A stretch of 7,466 nt of DNA from JAEUPI01 sp036520715 (GTDB lineage: Bacteria; Pseudomonadota; Gammaproteobacteria; Burkholderiales; Burkholderiaceae_C). Made by a program: the position numbers and the translations under genes. This document shows, one piece after another, positions 7,319 through 7,466 of the stretch; positions within the stretch are counted from its first letter, which is position 1, and each line of letters opens with the position of its first letter. Where the stretch lies: positions 1-7,466 of the forward strand of contig DATDJF010000278.1 in the NCBI GenBank assembly GCA_036520715.1. Direction: 5' to 3'. A model generated the notes under the pieces. That model searched no databases. It was not told the origin of the DNA and saw only the letters and a list, made by a program, of their open reading frames with translations.

Positions 7319-7423
7319 CTCGTGGCCCGCCGAGAAACTCGCTTCGCTCCCTTCGGTCGCTGCGCTCGAACAATCTCGGCGAGTCAGAGGTTGAAGCGCG
7401 CGCTGCGCGCGCGCGGCCACGAG
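7319..7423 (-). repeat. Nested inverted repeats able to form a three-way junction
   Basis: An outer nine-base pair of arms, CTCGTGGCC (7319-7327) and GGCCACGAG (7415-7423), encloses two further stems. One is CGCCGAGA (7328-7335) with TCTCGGCG (7374-7381), starting directly next to the outer left arm. The other is the alternating GC palindrome at 7396-7414. Together they make a closed outer stem with two branches. The loop of the larger branch holds a near-perfect direct repeat, TCGCTTCGCT (7339-7348) and TCGCTGCGCT (7357-7366). It could be a structured leader RNA, or a dispersed intergenic repeat of the kind common in GC-rich Proteobacteria. No known RNA family is recognised. Confidence 0.5.
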
Positions 7424-7466
7424 CCCTGCGCTCCTCAGCGCCGCACAATGTCGCTGCCGTCGCACA

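Larger units (their letters stand above)
7195..7466 (-). other. Leader/intergenic region upstream of the operon, no convincing gene
   Basis: I see no gene in these 272 bases. The frames open here encode low-complexity Arg/Ala/Ser-rich peptides typical of GC-rich noncoding DNA. The region holds several strong inverted repeats (listed separately), a ribosome binding site at its left end, and no clear -35/-10 pair. In related loci a standalone ATP-grasp gene often precedes alpha-E. The typical C-terminal motif of that protein (SSQGGGSKDTW) is not found here in any frame. A nine-codon frame entering from the right edge ends at TGA (7437-7435) and could be the tail of another minus-strand gene, but it is too short to judge. 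Confidence 0.6.

Noticed and set aside
7197..7448. 83-codon minus-strand frame in the leader
   Set aside because: It translates inverted and direct repeats into Arg/Ala/Ser-rich sequence, overlaps the alpha-E ribosome binding site and matches no family.
6164..7465. 433-codon minus-strand frame covering the leader and the alpha-E gene
   Set aside because: It is out of frame with the recognised alpha-E protein, is Arg/Ala-rich, and runs through the palindromic leader; it is a shadow frame.
7435..7466. Possible C-terminal tail of an upstream minus-strand gene (CDGSDIVRR then TGA)
   Set aside because: Only nine codons are visible at the window edge, and they do not match the usual end of the standalone ATP-grasp protein. 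It is too short to support.
7195..7466. CRISPR array or tRNA/rRNA gene in the noncoding stretch
   Set aside because: There are no regularly spaced direct repeats and no tRNA cloverleaf with the conserved TTCRA arm; the repeats seen are inverted and irregular.

Overview
The window is a high-GC stretch with strong G/C bias at third codon positions. All recognisable genes lie on the minus strand, so the locus reads from the right edge to the left. Composition, gene content and the style of the intergenic palindromes suggest a betaproteobacterium, perhaps of the Rubrivivax/Leptothrix/Methylibium type in Burkholderiales. That placement is an impression, because there is no marker gene here.

In transcription order the layout is as follows. 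(1) 7195-7466 is a leader or intergenic stretch without a convincing gene; it is full of inverted repeats, including a nested set that can fold as a three-way junction. (2) 7194-6238 encodes a standalone alpha-E (DUF403) protein. (3) After 70 bases holding a two-hairpin repeat comes a gene for a large transglutaminase-DUF2126 protein (6167-2721, 1148 codons). It is interrupted at codon 452 by an in-frame TGA, which gives a 451-residue N-terminal ORF (6167-4812) and a 686-codon downstream ORF in the same frame (4781-2721). (4) After a 52-base gap, 2668-56 encodes an 870-residue fusion of a circularly permuted ATP-grasp domain and a second alpha-E domain. A second copy of the two-hairpin repeat covers the stop codon of this gene at the left edge.

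These families form a known but experimentally obscure neighbourhood. A 2009 comparative-genomics study of amidoligases by Iyer, Aravind and colleagues predicted a widespread peptide-synthesis or peptide-tagging system. It was built from a circularly permuted ATP-grasp, a circularly permuted glutamine-synthetase-like ligase, the alpha-E helical domain and an NTN-hydrolase peptidase (Anbu type), often with transglutaminases. I take DUF2126 to be the GS-like ligase of that scheme. Three of the four components are here; the peptidase and a standalone ATP-grasp are not visible in the window.

The main points of interest are the single-codon TGA that cuts the ligase domain in an otherwise intact gene, the pair of related hairpin repeats that overlap the stop codons of two different genes and share a compensatory base-pair difference, and the structured leader ahead of the operon.
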